Source of the DNA: Rhodococcus rhodochrous
GTDB taxonomy: Bacteria; Actinomycetota; Actinomycetes; Mycobacteriales; Mycobacteriaceae
Reading direction: 5' to 3'
Assembly (NCBI RefSeq): GCF_014854695.1
Contig: NZ_CP027557.1
Span: forward strand, 1,240,001 to 1,304,000
DNA length: 64,000 bases
A model generated the notes under the pieces. It made no database searches. It was not told where the DNA came from and saw only the letters and a list, made by a program, of their open reading frames with translations. Every line of letters starts with the position of its first letter. Position 1 is the first letter of the stretch. Shown here piece by piece: positions 36,801-44,384 of the stretch. The position numbers and the translations under genes were made by a program.

Positions 36801-37534
36801 AGACCGCCTACGACCGGCTCGCCACGATCTCGCAGAACTCCGATCTCGGCGCGGGTATGGCCGTGGCCATGAAGGACCTCGAGATCCGCGGCGCCGGTAA
36901 CGTTCTCGGTGCCGAACAGTCCGGTCATGTCGCCGGGGTGGGCTTCGACCTGTACGTGCGGCTCGTCGGCGAGGCCGTCGAGGCGTACCGGGCCGCGGCC
37001 GACGGCCGCACGGTCACCACCGACGAAGCACCCAAGGAGGTGCGGATCGACCTTCCCGTCGACGCGCACATCCCGGCCGACTACGTCGCGTCCGACCGGT
37101 TGCGTCTCGAGGCGTACCGCAAGCTCGCCGCTGCGAACGACGACGCCGCGATCGCCACGGTCGTCGACGAACTCGTCGACCGCTACGGTCCGTTGCCCGA
37201 GGAGGTCCAGCGGCTCGTGTCCGTCGGCCGGTTGCGGTTGCTGTGCCGCGAGTACGGCCTCGAGGAGGTCGCGGTCACCGGCACCCAGATCCGGATCTCG
37301 CCGATGGAACTGCCCGACTCGAAGCAGATGCGGCTGAAGCGGTTGTATCCGGGCGCGCAGTACCGCGCGACGAGCGGTCTGGTGCAGCTGCCGATCCCGC
37401 GGACCGGCGGGGTCGGATCGGACCGGGTGCGCGACGTGGCGTTGCTGCAGTACATCGCCGACTTCCTGCTCGCCCTCGACGGCAAGCCGCAGGGTTCGGT
37501 GGATCTGAACAGTGCGGCGACGGTGAACGCATGA
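33881..37534 (+). CDS. mfd: Transcription-repair coupling factor Mfd
   Basis: Mfd is a DNA translocase that removes RNA polymerase stalled at lesions and recruits UvrA. The 1217 residues contain the UvrB-homology N-terminus, the RNA-polymerase interaction domain ([19 protein letters not shown]), the RecG-like helicase with Walker [10 protein letters not shown] and DEEQ box [13 protein letters not shown], and motif VI ([13 protein letters not shown]). The C-terminal UvrA-masking domain is complete. The TTG start has AGGAG eight bases upstream. Its stop overlaps mazG (ATGA). Confidence 0.98.
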   Translation: MSAVPPAAVPLSGLARIALADDRLRRIGELAGSAEQEIVAPPAARPFVAAALAEKSPLLVVTATGREADDLTAELTEMLGEGVTQFPSWETLPHERLSPSADTVGRRLHVLRRLARPDDRDLGPELRVVVATVRSLVQPMAPGLGEIDPVTLRVGTEHDFEELVERLVELAYTRVDMVGKRGEFAVRGGILDVFPPTADHPVRVEFWGDEVTELRCFSVADQRSISEVDVPVLVAPPCRELLLTDEVKARAAQLAQDNPADAALVEMLDKMAGGIPVEGMEALLPVLQPGELQLLTDVLPAGTHVLICDPEKVRTRASDLARTGQEFLEASWTAASIGGAAPLDTSNLNGVDGRKLDLGASAYRSLRQVREAAQAAGRPWWTLSPLASGADTELVLDVQPAPEVRGSEDLLSMLFVNLRAHVTAGGRAVIVVAGAGTGQRILERLKENEVPAAKLEPGTEPVRGQVGVMRGCLHEGVVLPGNDDNVVPGLVVVTEADLTGNRVVTEGRKTPVKRRNQVDPLALNAGDFVVHDQHGIGKFVEMVERTVGGARREYLVIEYAPGKRGQPGDKLFVPMEQLDQLSRYVGGELPSVSKLGGSDWANTKRKARKAVREIAGELVRLYAARQASPGHAFAPDSPWQKEMEDAFPFTETQDQLTVISEVKADMEKAVPMDRVVIGDVGYGKTEIAVRAAFKAVQDGKQVAVLVPTTLLAQQHLQTFTERMAAFPVTVKGLSRFTDASDSRAITEGMADGTVDIVVGTHRLLQTGIRWKDLGLVIVDEEQRFGVEHKEHIKALRTHVDVLTMSATPIPRTLEMSMAGIREMSTILTPPEERHPILTYVGGYNDKQVAAAIRRELLRDGQVFYVHNRVSSIDKAAKRLRDLVPEARVAVAHGQMNEETLEKTVQGFWQREFDVLVCTTIVETGLDISNANTLIVERADSLGLSQLHQLRGRVGRSRERGYAYFLYPAEKPLTETAYDRLATISQNSDLGAGMAVAMKDLEIRGAGNVLGAEQSGHVAGVGFDLYVRLVGEAVEAYRAAADGRTVTTDEAPKEVRIDLPVDAHIPADYVASDRLRLEAYRKLAAANDDAAIATVVDELVDRYGPLPEEVQRLVSVGRLRLLCREYGLEEVAVTGTQIRISPMELPDSKQMRLKRLYPGAQYRATSGLVQLPIPRTGGVGSDRVRDVALLQYIADFLLALDGKPQGSVDLNSAATVNA

Positions 37535-38205
37535 CCGACTACACCGCTCTCGCCGAGGCGGCGGCCGTGATGGACAGACTGTGGTCGTTCGGGGGTTGGG
37601 AGGTCACCCAGACCCACGAGAGTCTGCGCCGCTATCTGATCGAGGAGACCTACGAGGTACTCGACGCCGTCGAGTCGGGTGATCCGGACGAGCTCCGCGA
37701 AGAACTCGGCGACCTGCTGCTGCAGGTGCTGTTCCACTCCCGGATCGCCGAGGCGAACGGCCAGTTCACGGTGGACGACGTGGCGGCGACCCTCGTCGCC
37801 AAGCTCGCCGCGCGCAGCCCGCACCTGACCAACGGGCACACCGGGCCGCTCGACGTCGCGGAACAGGAAGCGGCGTGGGAGATCGCGAAGAAGGCGGAGA
37901 AGGCACGCGCGTCGTGCCTCGACGGGATCGCAATGGCACAGCCTGCACTCTCCCTGGCCGACAAGGTGATCGAACGCGCGAGGCGAGCGGGTTTCCCGGA
38001 GGACCTGATGCCCGACGCATTGCGGGTCGTCCGGATCACCGGCACGGGTGACACGGAGTCGACGCTCCGATCGGCAATCCTCGCGTTCGCCGGATCGATC
38101 CGGGCGACGGAGAAGGCCGCGCACACCGACGGGGTTCCGCACGGCGGGCTCGACGAGGATGCGTGGCGTCGCTACTGGGCACCCGCCGACGAGCACCGCG
38201 CCTGA
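37531..38205 (+). CDS. mazG: MazG family nucleotide pyrophosphohydrolase
   Basis: A 224-residue NTP pyrophosphohydrolase that degrades NTPs and damaged nucleotides to monophosphates. The metal-binding MazG motifs are [11 protein letters not shown] and [15 protein letters not shown], with a second helical motif ([14 protein letters not shown]). It is shorter than many two-domain MazG proteins. The ATG overlaps the mfd stop by four bases, as in mycobacteria. In M. tuberculosis lpqU follows; here a 12-kb block intervenes, starting with a convergent gene only 7 bases away. Confidence 0.9.
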   Translation: MTDYTALAEAAAVMDRLWSFGGWEVTQTHESLRRYLIEETYEVLDAVESGDPDELREELGDLLLQVLFHSRIAEANGQFTVDDVAATLVAKLAARSPHLTNGHTGPLDVAEQEAAWEIAKKAEKARASCLDGIAMAQPALSLADKVIERARRAGFPEDLMPDALRVVRITGTGDTESTLRSAILAFAGSIRATEKAAHTDGVPHGGLDEDAWRRYWAPADEHRA

Positions 38206-38212
38206 ATGTGTC

Positions 38213-39325
38213 TCATCCGACCCAGCGGACCCCGTGCCGGCTGTCGGGTGGAATGCACCAGCGACCCTCGAACTCCGGGAACTGCGCCCGCACTTCGGGG
38301 AGCAGGTCGGGGACGGTGAGCAGGATGCAATCGGGGGATGCGTCGCGCAGAGCGGTGAGGTCGACGATCGGGACGTCCGTGCCCGGCATGCGCCGCCCGG
38401 CCTTCGCGGGTGAACCGTCGGCGACGGCCTCCATGAGCGAGCGGTCGACGCCCGCGCGCGCGAACAGTGCCACGGCCCGGGAGGCCGCGCCGTAGGCGAA
38501 CACCCGTCGGTGTTCGGCGGCCGACTCCCGCAGCCAGGAGACGAGTTCGTCCACCTGGCGGTCGGCCTGCCGCTGCAGGGTGCGCAGCGTCGCAGCGCTC
38601 GTGATGCCGGTCGCCCGTTCGGCGGCGAGGATCCGGCGCGCGCTCAGTCCCGCATTGGTCCACGGATCCCGTTCGGCAGCGACCAGCACGGTGCCGCCGT
38701 AGAGATCGAAGGTCCAGGCCTCGGAGATGTGCAGTCCCACGTCCTCGAGCAGTCGCCGCAGCGCGGTCAGCGAGTAGTACGCGAAATGCCCGTGCCGCAG
38801 GGCGTTCCACTGTCCTTGCGAGACGATGGCGGAGAGGGTGTGGAACTGCAGCAGCAGCACACCGTCGGGGGACAGTGACGCCGCGCGCTTGAGGAAGGCC
38901 GCGCGCTGATCGGTTTCGTGCATGATGCCGAAACTGTCGAGGACGACGGACGCGGCGGCGCCGGGGACGGCGGGCCGGAATCCGCGTTCGATCAGCAGGG
39001 GAAGCCAGGTGCCGCCGTGCGGGCTGCCGAACTCGATCACCGTGCGGCCCTTCAGCCTGCCGGCCTTCCCGACCGCCTCGACGGCCTCGCGGGCCTGCTC
39101 GCGCAGTGCCTCCGGCTCGATGCCGCGGGGTTCGTCCGGGACGGTGTCGTCGTCCGCCAGTTGCGCGAGTCCGCACCCGGTGCACAGAACCATCGCCAGT
39201 TCGTGGGCTGATTCGGCGGGTGAGGGAGACGAGTCCGCGGATGGAAAGAGATCGGCGGGCGGGACCGCCCCGAGATCGAGGACTCGCTCGAGGCGATCGT
39301 GGCCGCACGCGCGGCACCTGTTCAT
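38213..39325 (-). CDS. NDP-sugar C-methyltransferase family protein (divergent)
   Basis: A 370-residue protein with the three-part layout of NDP-hexose C-methyltransferases: N-terminal zinc site ([10 protein letters not shown] and CTGCGL), SAM-binding middle, and C-terminal nucleotide-sugar domain ([20 protein letters not shown]). It diverges from its neighbour at 41184-42440. The SAM loop reads FGSPHGGTW instead of ASNDGYL, and the catalytic region reads RHGHFAYY where the family has YHEHFxY. It may act on a different substrate or be inactive. The ATG overlaps the preceding gene's stop by four bases. Confidence 0.75.
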   Translation of the reverse strand: MNRCRACGHDRLERVLDLGAVPPADLFPSADSSPSPAESAHELAMVLCTGCGLAQLADDDTVPDEPRGIEPEALREQAREAVEAVGKAGRLKGRTVIEFGSPHGGTWLPLLIERGFRPAVPGAAASVVLDSFGIMHETDQRAAFLKRAASLSPDGVLLLQFHTLSAIVSQGQWNALRHGHFAYYSLTALRRLLEDVGLHISEAWTFDLYGGTVLVAAERDPWTNAGLSARRILAAERATGITSAATLRTLQRQADRQVDELVSWLRESAAEHRRVFAYGAASRAVALFARAGVDRSLMEAVADGSPAKAGRRMPGTDVPIVDLTALRDASPDCILLTVPDLLPEVRAQFPEFEGRWCIPPDSRHGVRWVG

Positions 39326-40362
39326 TCGCGGGACACACCCGCCGGACGTGGCCGCAGCGTCGGGTCGAGGCGTCCCGCATCGGACAGCCGCCGCAGATGT
39401 GCCAGACGTGTGAAGCGCTGCGTGAAGTCCTCCTTCGTGAGGTCGTCGGCGACGAAGTGCCGGAACAGTTCGGCTGCGCCCGCGTCGACACTCCACGACG
39501 GGACGAAGGCCGGCATGGCGCGGCGGATGGCCGAGAAGTTCACGCGGTACGACCGCGGGTCGGGGCCGGTCTCGCCCGTGATGGAGACGAACGAACCGGG
39601 GACCGCGCGGGTGACGGACTCGGCGATGTCGCGTACGCGGACGTTGTTGGACTCGGTGCCGACATTGAAGGCGGCACAGTACACGTCGCTCTCCGGTGCG
39701 GTGAGCGCGCACGCGAACGCGAGGGCGATGTCCTTCGCGTGGACGAGGGGACGCCACGGCGTCCCATCCGACAGGACGCGCACCTCGCCGGTGAGCACCG
39801 CGGTGCCGACGAGATTGTTCACGACGATGTCTGCACGGAGCCGCGGCGAGTATCCGAAGGCCGTGGCGTTGCGGAGGAATACGGGACAGAAGCCCGAGTC
39901 GGCCAGTGCCGCGACGTCGTCCTCGACCCGGACCTTGCTCACGGCGTAGGGCGTGAGCGGACGGAGCGGGGCGCTCTCGTCCACGAGATCATCGCCCGCG
40001 CTTCCGTACACCGAGCAGGTCGACGCGTAGAGGAACCGGCGCACACCGGCCTCCTTCGCGCACCTGGCGAGGTGGACGGACCCGAGATGGTTGATGTCGT
40101 AGGTGATCTCAGGTGCGAACGCACCGAGCGGGTCGTTCGACAACGCCGCGAGGTGGATGACGGCGTCGAAACCGGTGAGGTGCTCGACCCCCACATCGCG
40201 GATGTCGACGGTCATGCCGGGCGGATCCTGCGGTGCCGTACCGAGGGTGCATTCGGCGAACAGGCCTGTGTCGAGGCCGACGACCTCGTGACCGCGGGCG
40301 AGCAGTTCGGGCACCATGACGGATCCGAGATAACCCTGATGGCCTGTGACGAGTACGCGCAT
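39322..40362 (-). CDS. NAD-dependent sugar epimerase/dehydratase (extended SDR)
   Basis: A 346-residue extended short-chain dehydrogenase. The dinucleotide loop is TGHQGYLG, and the catalytic set is [11 protein letters not shown] and YAVSK (Ser, Tyr, Lys). Such enzymes epimerise, dehydrate or reduce nucleotide sugars. With a cytidylyltransferase upstream and C-methyltransferases on both sides, it probably acts on a CDP-activated sugar. It does not look like a canonical CDP-glucose 4,6-dehydratase. Its stop overlaps the next gene by four bases, and it begins 36 bases after the cytidylyltransferase stop. Confidence 0.85.
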   Translation of the reverse strand: MRVLVTGHQGYLGSVMVPELLARGHEVVGLDTGLFAECTLGTAPQDPPGMTVDIRDVGVEHLTGFDAVIHLAALSNDPLGAFAPEITYDINHLGSVHLARCAKEAGVRRFLYASTCSVYGSAGDDLVDESAPLRPLTPYAVSKVRVEDDVAALADSGFCPVFLRNATAFGYSPRLRADIVVNNLVGTAVLTGEVRVLSDGTPWRPLVHAKDIALAFACALTAPESDVYCAAFNVGTESNNVRVRDIAESVTRAVPGSFVSITGETGPDPRSYRVNFSAIRRAMPAFVPSWSVDAGAAELFRHFVADDLTKEDFTQRFTRLAHLRRLSDAGRLDPTLRPRPAGVSRE

Positions 40363-40398
40363 GTCAATCTCTCCCGGGATCGTCGGCAGTCATGAGGT

Positions 40399-41187
40399 TC
40401 ACGAGGTCACCGCCGGTGTCTCCCACACCGTCCACGGATGGATACCGCGTGCGAAGTTGTCGTCGAGTTCGGCGCGTTCCTTGAAGGTGTCGGCCGGCTT
40501 CCAGAAGCCGAAGTGGCGGTAGCCGAACAGTTTTCCCTGTCCTGCGAGCGGACCGCACACGTCGGCGACGAGGTCGCCGCCGGGTGGCAGCAGGTCGAAG
40601 ATCGCCTGGTTCAGGACGAAGTATCCGCCGTTCTCCCAGATGGGGAACTCGCTGACCGGGGTGATCTCCTTGATCTCACCGTTCTCCGCGACGTCCACGC
40701 AGTGGAAGGACGACTGCGGGGGCACGACGAGCATGGAGGCCGTGGCGCCGGACGCGTGGAACGCGTCGATCATGTCGTCGAGCGGGGCGTCGGTCAGCAC
40801 GTCCGCGTAGTTGGCGAGGAAGTACTCGTCGCCGTCGAGATGCTTGCGGACGCGGCGCAGGCGTTCACCGATCGCCGATTCGAGCCCGGTGTCGACGAAG
40901 GTGATCTTCCAGCCGCTGATGTCGGTGCTCAGGCAGTCGACCCGGTTGCCGTGCAGAACGAAGTCGTTGGACTGTTCCTCGTGGTAGTCGAGGAAGAACT
41001 CCTTGATCTTGGACGCGCCGTAGCCGAGGCAGAGGATGAACTCCTTGTGCCCGAAGTGCGCGTAGTACCGCATGATGTGCCACAGGATCGGGCGCGGACC
41101 GACCATCTGCATCGGCTTGGGCATCTGGTCGTTGCGATCGTTGCGCATGCGCATGCCGTAACCGCCGCAGAACAGTACAACCTTCAT
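40399..41187 (-). CDS. Glucose-1-phosphate cytidylyltransferase-like nucleotidyltransferase
   Basis: A 262-residue sugar-phosphate nucleotidyltransferase resembling RfbF/DdhA, which make CDP-glucose from CTP and glucose 1-phosphate. The nucleotide loop is FCGGYGMRMRND, followed by MPKPMQMVGPRPILWHIMRY. Further family stretches are FILCLGYGASKIKEFF, YFLANYADVLTD and FWKPADTFKERAELD. The start overlaps the upstream methyltransferase stop (ATGA). It is the only sugar-activating enzyme in the cluster, so the final sugar is likely CDP-linked. Confidence 0.88.
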   Translation of the reverse strand: MKVVLFCGGYGMRMRNDRNDQMPKPMQMVGPRPILWHIMRYYAHFGHKEFILCLGYGASKIKEFFLDYHEEQSNDFVLHGNRVDCLSTDISGWKITFVDTGLESAIGERLRRVRKHLDGDEYFLANYADVLTDAPLDDMIDAFHASGATASMLVVPPQSSFHCVDVAENGEIKEITPVSEFPIWENGGYFVLNQAIFDLLPPGGDLVADVCGPLAGQGKLFGYRHFGFWKPADTFKERAELDDNFARGIHPWTVWETPAVTS

Positions 41188-42440
41188 GATGTGGTCCTCC
41201 AGGACAGTTCGGGTTCACCGATGGTCGTGTGGATGGTGGGGAGGGGGAAGACGAGACGTCCTCCCCAGTCCGCGATGTAGGCGAGTTGGCGGGTCAGTTC
41301 GGGTTCGAGGTTCCAGGGCAGTGCGAGGACGATGTCCGGCCGGTCCTGGGCGATCCGCTCGACGGGTTCGATGGGGATCCGGGTCCCCGGGGTGAAGCGT
41401 CCGTGCTTGTACGGATTCCGGTCGACGGTGTAGGACAACAGATCCGGTCGGATCCCGCAGTAGTTGAGCAGGGTGTTGCCCTTGCCGGGCGCTCCGTAGC
41501 CGACCACCGACAGACCCTCCTCGCGGCACTGCAGGAGGAAGCGCAACAGCTCCAGACGGGAGGTGCGTGCGAGCGGTTCGAGCCGGAAGTAACCGGTGGG
41601 ATCGTGCAGTCCTGCGCGCCTTTCGATCTCGAGTATCTCCGCGACGCGCGGTGTGCGGTTCTGTGCGACCTGATCGGGTCGTGCCCACACGCGGATAGAG
41701 CCACCGTGGGTGTCGAGCAGTTCGACGTCGACCACCCGGAGCCCTCCCGACGCGAGGGCCCGGGCGGCCGACAGCACCGTGTAGTACTGGAAGTGTTCGT
41801 GGTAGATCGTGTCGAACTGGCCGAGCGCCACCAGGTTCAGAGCGTGGTGGACCTCGATGCTGAGCCAGCCGTCGTCGGCCATGAGCAGGCGCAGTGCCCG
41901 CGTGAATCCGACGAGGTCGGGTACATGGGCGTAGACGTTGTTGGCGACGACGAGGTCCGCAGGTCCGTGTTCCGACCGGATGCGTTCGGCGAGTTCGACA
42001 TCGAGGAATCCGGTGTGGGTCGGCACGCCGGCGGCCCGGGCCGCCTCCCCGACGTTGACCGACGGTTCGATGCCGAGGCACCTGATGCCGGCGTCCACAG
42101 CGTGACGGAGCAGGTATCCGTCGTTGCTCGCCACCTCGATGAGGGTCGAATCGGGCCGTAGCCGCCCGCTTCCGAGCGCGTCGTGCACGAAGCGCCGGGC
42201 ATGGTCGACCCACGACTGCGAGTACGAGGAGTAGTAGGCGTACTCGGTGAAGGTGTCCTCCGGCGTGATCAGCGCGGGTATCTGCAGCAGCAGACAGTCC
42301 TCGCACAGACGCAGGTGGAGCGGGTAGGTGCATTCCGGGAGGTCGAGCTGCTCGGCCGTGAGGAATCGTTCGCACGGGGGAGTGGCTCCGAGATCCAGGA
42401 TGCTGGTCAGGCGGTCCGAATTGCACAGTCGGCACTTCAT
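41184..42440 (-). CDS. NDP-sugar C-methyltransferase (canonical motifs)
   Basis: A 418-residue SAM-dependent C-methyltransferase of the TylCIII/NovU type, which methylates a carbon of a 4-keto-deoxy NDP-sugar. The zinc site is MKCRLCNSD plus CEDCLLL. SAM binding is LIEVASNDGYLLRH, the catalytic tyrosine/histidine region is DTIYHEHFQYY, and the C-terminal domain has VVGYGAPGKGNTLLNY. GAGGGGG precedes the ATG at 42440. It is the first gene of the four-gene sugar operon and diverges from the GyrI-like genes across an A+T-rich 232-base gap. Confidence 0.88.
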   Translation of the reverse strand: MKCRLCNSDRLTSILDLGATPPCERFLTAEQLDLPECTYPLHLRLCEDCLLLQIPALITPEDTFTEYAYYSSYSQSWVDHARRFVHDALGSGRLRPDSTLIEVASNDGYLLRHAVDAGIRCLGIEPSVNVGEAARAAGVPTHTGFLDVELAERIRSEHGPADLVVANNVYAHVPDLVGFTRALRLLMADDGWLSIEVHHALNLVALGQFDTIYHEHFQYYTVLSAARALASGGLRVVDVELLDTHGGSIRVWARPDQVAQNRTPRVAEILEIERRAGLHDPTGYFRLEPLARTSRLELLRFLLQCREEGLSVVGYGAPGKGNTLLNYCGIRPDLLSYTVDRNPYKHGRFTPGTRIPIEPVERIAQDRPDIVLALPWNLEPELTRQLAYIADWGGRLVFPLPTIHTTIGEPELSWRTTS

Positions 42441-42672
42441 GCGGGTGCCCCCTCGCTGGAAGAGCGTGTCCGGGCCGGCGCCCGAACTCGATGCCCCCAA
42501 TAAACCATACTCAAAGAAGGGAAACAAGCCAAAAAAAGACTTCAGTTTGGTTTTCGTGTTTGCTGGAAACCTGCCGTCTCACCCCCTAATCTCATATCCG
42601 TATTCGTTGTGCCGGTGTCGGGCAGTGCACGCGAAGCAGGGGGAAGCTGGACGTGTTTGGAGGAACTGCCCG
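42441..42672. promoter_or_regulatory. A+T-rich divergent promoter region
   Basis: This 232-base gap separates the sugar operon from the GyrI/E1/c-di-GMP operon. Bases ~42495-42600 contain A runs and T-rich stretches (for example CCAAAAAAAG and TTTGGTTTTCGTGTTTG), far below the surrounding G+C content. GGAGG at 42659-42663 is the ribosome-binding site of the plus-strand gene. A+T-rich promoters in mycolata are frequent targets of the silencer Lsr2; that link is inference. Confidence 0.5.
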
Positions 42673-43137
42673 ATGTCGTTTCAAATCGTGGAGCGCCACG
42701 AAACCCTCGTTGTCGGCATTCCGGTTCGTAGTCCCCGCCGAGCTCTCGGCCGACTCCGAGATCCGCACCTCGAAGAGGCATGGACTGCTCTGCTGAACGG
42801 GGAGACGTACGGTCCGTTCGCCGCGGCCTACACCGATCACGCGGAAGACATAGATTCGTACTACACGCAGACCGTGGGGTTCTGCTGCTCGTCGGTCGAC
42901 GACGTCCCCGAGGGGTATGTCGTATCCCGTGTTCCGGCCGGCACCTACGCGAAGTTCTCCGCGGTGGGAAGCCGATTCACGGACGTCTTCGACGACCTGT
43001 GGCGCCAGATCTGGGACGCCGAAGCGGAAGGTGAGATCACCCGCGCCTTCACCGGCGATTTCGAGACCTACCCGCACGCCTTCGGAATCGAACTCTATGT
43101 CGCGATCGTCGACCCGAGGCAGGAGGCGGACCGATGA
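42673..43137 (+). CDS. GyrI-like small-molecule-binding domain protein
   Basis: A 154-residue stand-alone GyrI-like (AraC effector-binding type) domain. Characteristic parts are FQIVERHETLVVGIPVRSP, VDDVPEGYVVSRVPAGTYAKF and VFDDLWRQIWDAEAEGEITR. Such domains bind, or in some cases hydrolyse, small molecules and may also serve as immunity or sensing proteins. GGAGG lies nine bases before the ATG. No DNA-binding domain is present. It is the first gene of the operon and overlaps a second GyrI-like gene. Confidence 0.8.
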   Translation: MSFQIVERHETLVVGIPVRSPRRALGRLRDPHLEEAWTALLNGETYGPFAAAYTDHAEDIDSYYTQTVGFCCSSVDDVPEGYVVSRVPAGTYAKFSAVGSRFTDVFDDLWRQIWDAEAEGEITRAFTGDFETYPHAFGIELYVAIVDPRQEADR

Positions 43138-43559
43138 CGTTCACGGTCGTGAAGGCGGAACCCTGCCTCGTCGGCGGACTCGTGGTCCCGGGAGCGGAAC
43201 CGGGAGTTTTCGGAGAATCGGGCGATCTGACCGATTTCACATTGGAGCGGTTGCGGCTGAGGAAGATTCGCGACCTCATGGCCGTGTTCACCTGCCATCC
43301 GCGCGTGGGATGGTCCGCGGTCTTCGGATACCGCCTGGACGATCCGGACGATCTGGAGACAGGCGACTCGATGATCCGGGTCGGCGAGCGGTACGCGGCA
43401 CGTTTCGTGCCCGACGGGCCGTCCCCCGACCTCTACAAGGATCTGTGGCGGCAGGTCGAGATGGCCGAGAAGGAAGGCGTGATCAACCGCGCCTACACCC
43501 AGGAGTTGGCGGTCATCCCGGAGCGGGGCGAGCCCGTGTTGTACATATCCGTGGTCTGA
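43134..43559 (+). CDS. Second GyrI-like domain protein
   Basis: A 141-residue relative of the preceding protein with the same C-terminal pattern (ERYAARFVPDGP, DLYKDLWRQVEMAEKEGVIN, VLYISVV). The middle is more divergent (RLRLRKIRDLMAVFTCHPRV). The ATG overlaps the first gene's stop (ATGA), so the two are probably made together and may form a heterodimer. No DNA-binding domain is present. Ligand unknown. Confidence 0.7.
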   Translation: MTFTVVKAEPCLVGGLVVPGAEPGVFGESGDLTDFTLERLRLRKIRDLMAVFTCHPRVGWSAVFGYRLDDPDDLETGDSMIRVGERYAARFVPDGPSPDLYKDLWRQVEMAEKEGVINRAYTQELAVIPERGEPVLYISVV

Positions 43560-43631
43560 GCATGCCCCGGTTCGTCGAGCGCACAACCTCGTCGGGGGGC
43601 GCTCGGCGGGCCGCGGGAGGAAAGGTCGTCC

Positions 43632-44384
43632 GTGGATCCCCAGCCGCTCTTCACGCGCCGCACGCTCGACTTCTGGGACGAGGACTCGGGATATCACTTC
43701 GTCGCCGCCACACCGCAGGGCGAACCGGAACTATGGGCGCAGTTCCTGGACGGTGCCCGCGCCGCCTACCGACGTTTCGGCGCCGAGGGCGCCCTCGAAT
43801 ACGACTCGATCCGTGACGGAAGGTCCACCGCGTTGTTCTTCGCCGCCGTGACGACGGAGGGCGTCGTCCAGGGAGGTTCCCGCGCGCTGGGGCCGTACGG
43901 GAGCGGACGTCAGTCCCACGCCGTCCTGGAATGGACCGACCCCGACATCAGGGCGAGGATCGCGGGGATCCTCGACGCCTACGTCCCCCACGGTCTCATC
44001 GAGGTGAAGAGCACGTGGGTGGGCTCGGGCGCGGTGCGCCGATCCGCGCTCAGTGCGGGAGTGGCGCGCACGCTGACCTATTCGATGGAGCTGCTCGGCA
44101 CGCGGTATCTCGTCGCCACCTCGGCGAGCACGGCGGTGGCCCGCTGGCAGGAGGCGGGAGCGGAGATCGTCGACGAGATCCCGCCCTGCCCCTATCCGGA
44201 CGACCGCTACCGGACGTACCTGATCGTGTGGGACGTCGAACGGTGCAGGTCGGAACGACGGAGCCGGGAGCTCGAGAAACTCCTCGCATCCGATGGGGCG
44301 CCCGGTTTCCCGTATATGTCCTCCCTGCTTCCCCTACGCTCGCTGGGAAGGGGTGACCTGGAGGAATCGGATGGGGAGATGTGA
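43632..44384 (+). CDS. GNAT-fold / acyl-synthase-like hypothetical protein
   Basis: A 250-residue protein without a firm family. The core (residues ~60-200) has a GNAT-like course. A strand ending in IEVKSTWVGSG is followed by an amphipathic helix (ARTLTYSMELLGTRY), a strand (LVATSAS) and a helix leading to WQEAGAEIV. This recalls LuxI/FeeM-type N-acyl synthases more than ordinary acetyltransferases, but the resemblance is weak. The GTG at 43632 has GGGAGG upstream. Its stop overlaps the next gene's ATG by one base (TGATG), so it is translationally coupled to the E1-nitroreductase fusion. Confidence 0.45.
   Translation: MDPQPLFTRRTLDFWDEDSGYHFVAATPQGEPELWAQFLDGARAAYRRFGAEGALEYDSIRDGRSTALFFAAVTTEGVVQGGSRALGPYGSGRQSHAVLEWTDPDIRARIAGILDAYVPHGLIEVKSTWVGSGAVRRSALSAGVARTLTYSMELLGTRYLVATSASTAVARWQEAGAEIVDEIPPCPYPDDRYRTYLIVWDVERCRSERRSRELEKLLASDGAPGFPYMSSLLPLRSLGRGDLEESDGEM

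Noticed and set aside
34046-37069. A very long open frame on the minus strand opposite mfd
   Set aside because: It is a codon-bias shadow of mfd: its translation is Arg/Gly/Asp-rich with no family motif, while the plus strand encodes complete Mfd domains.
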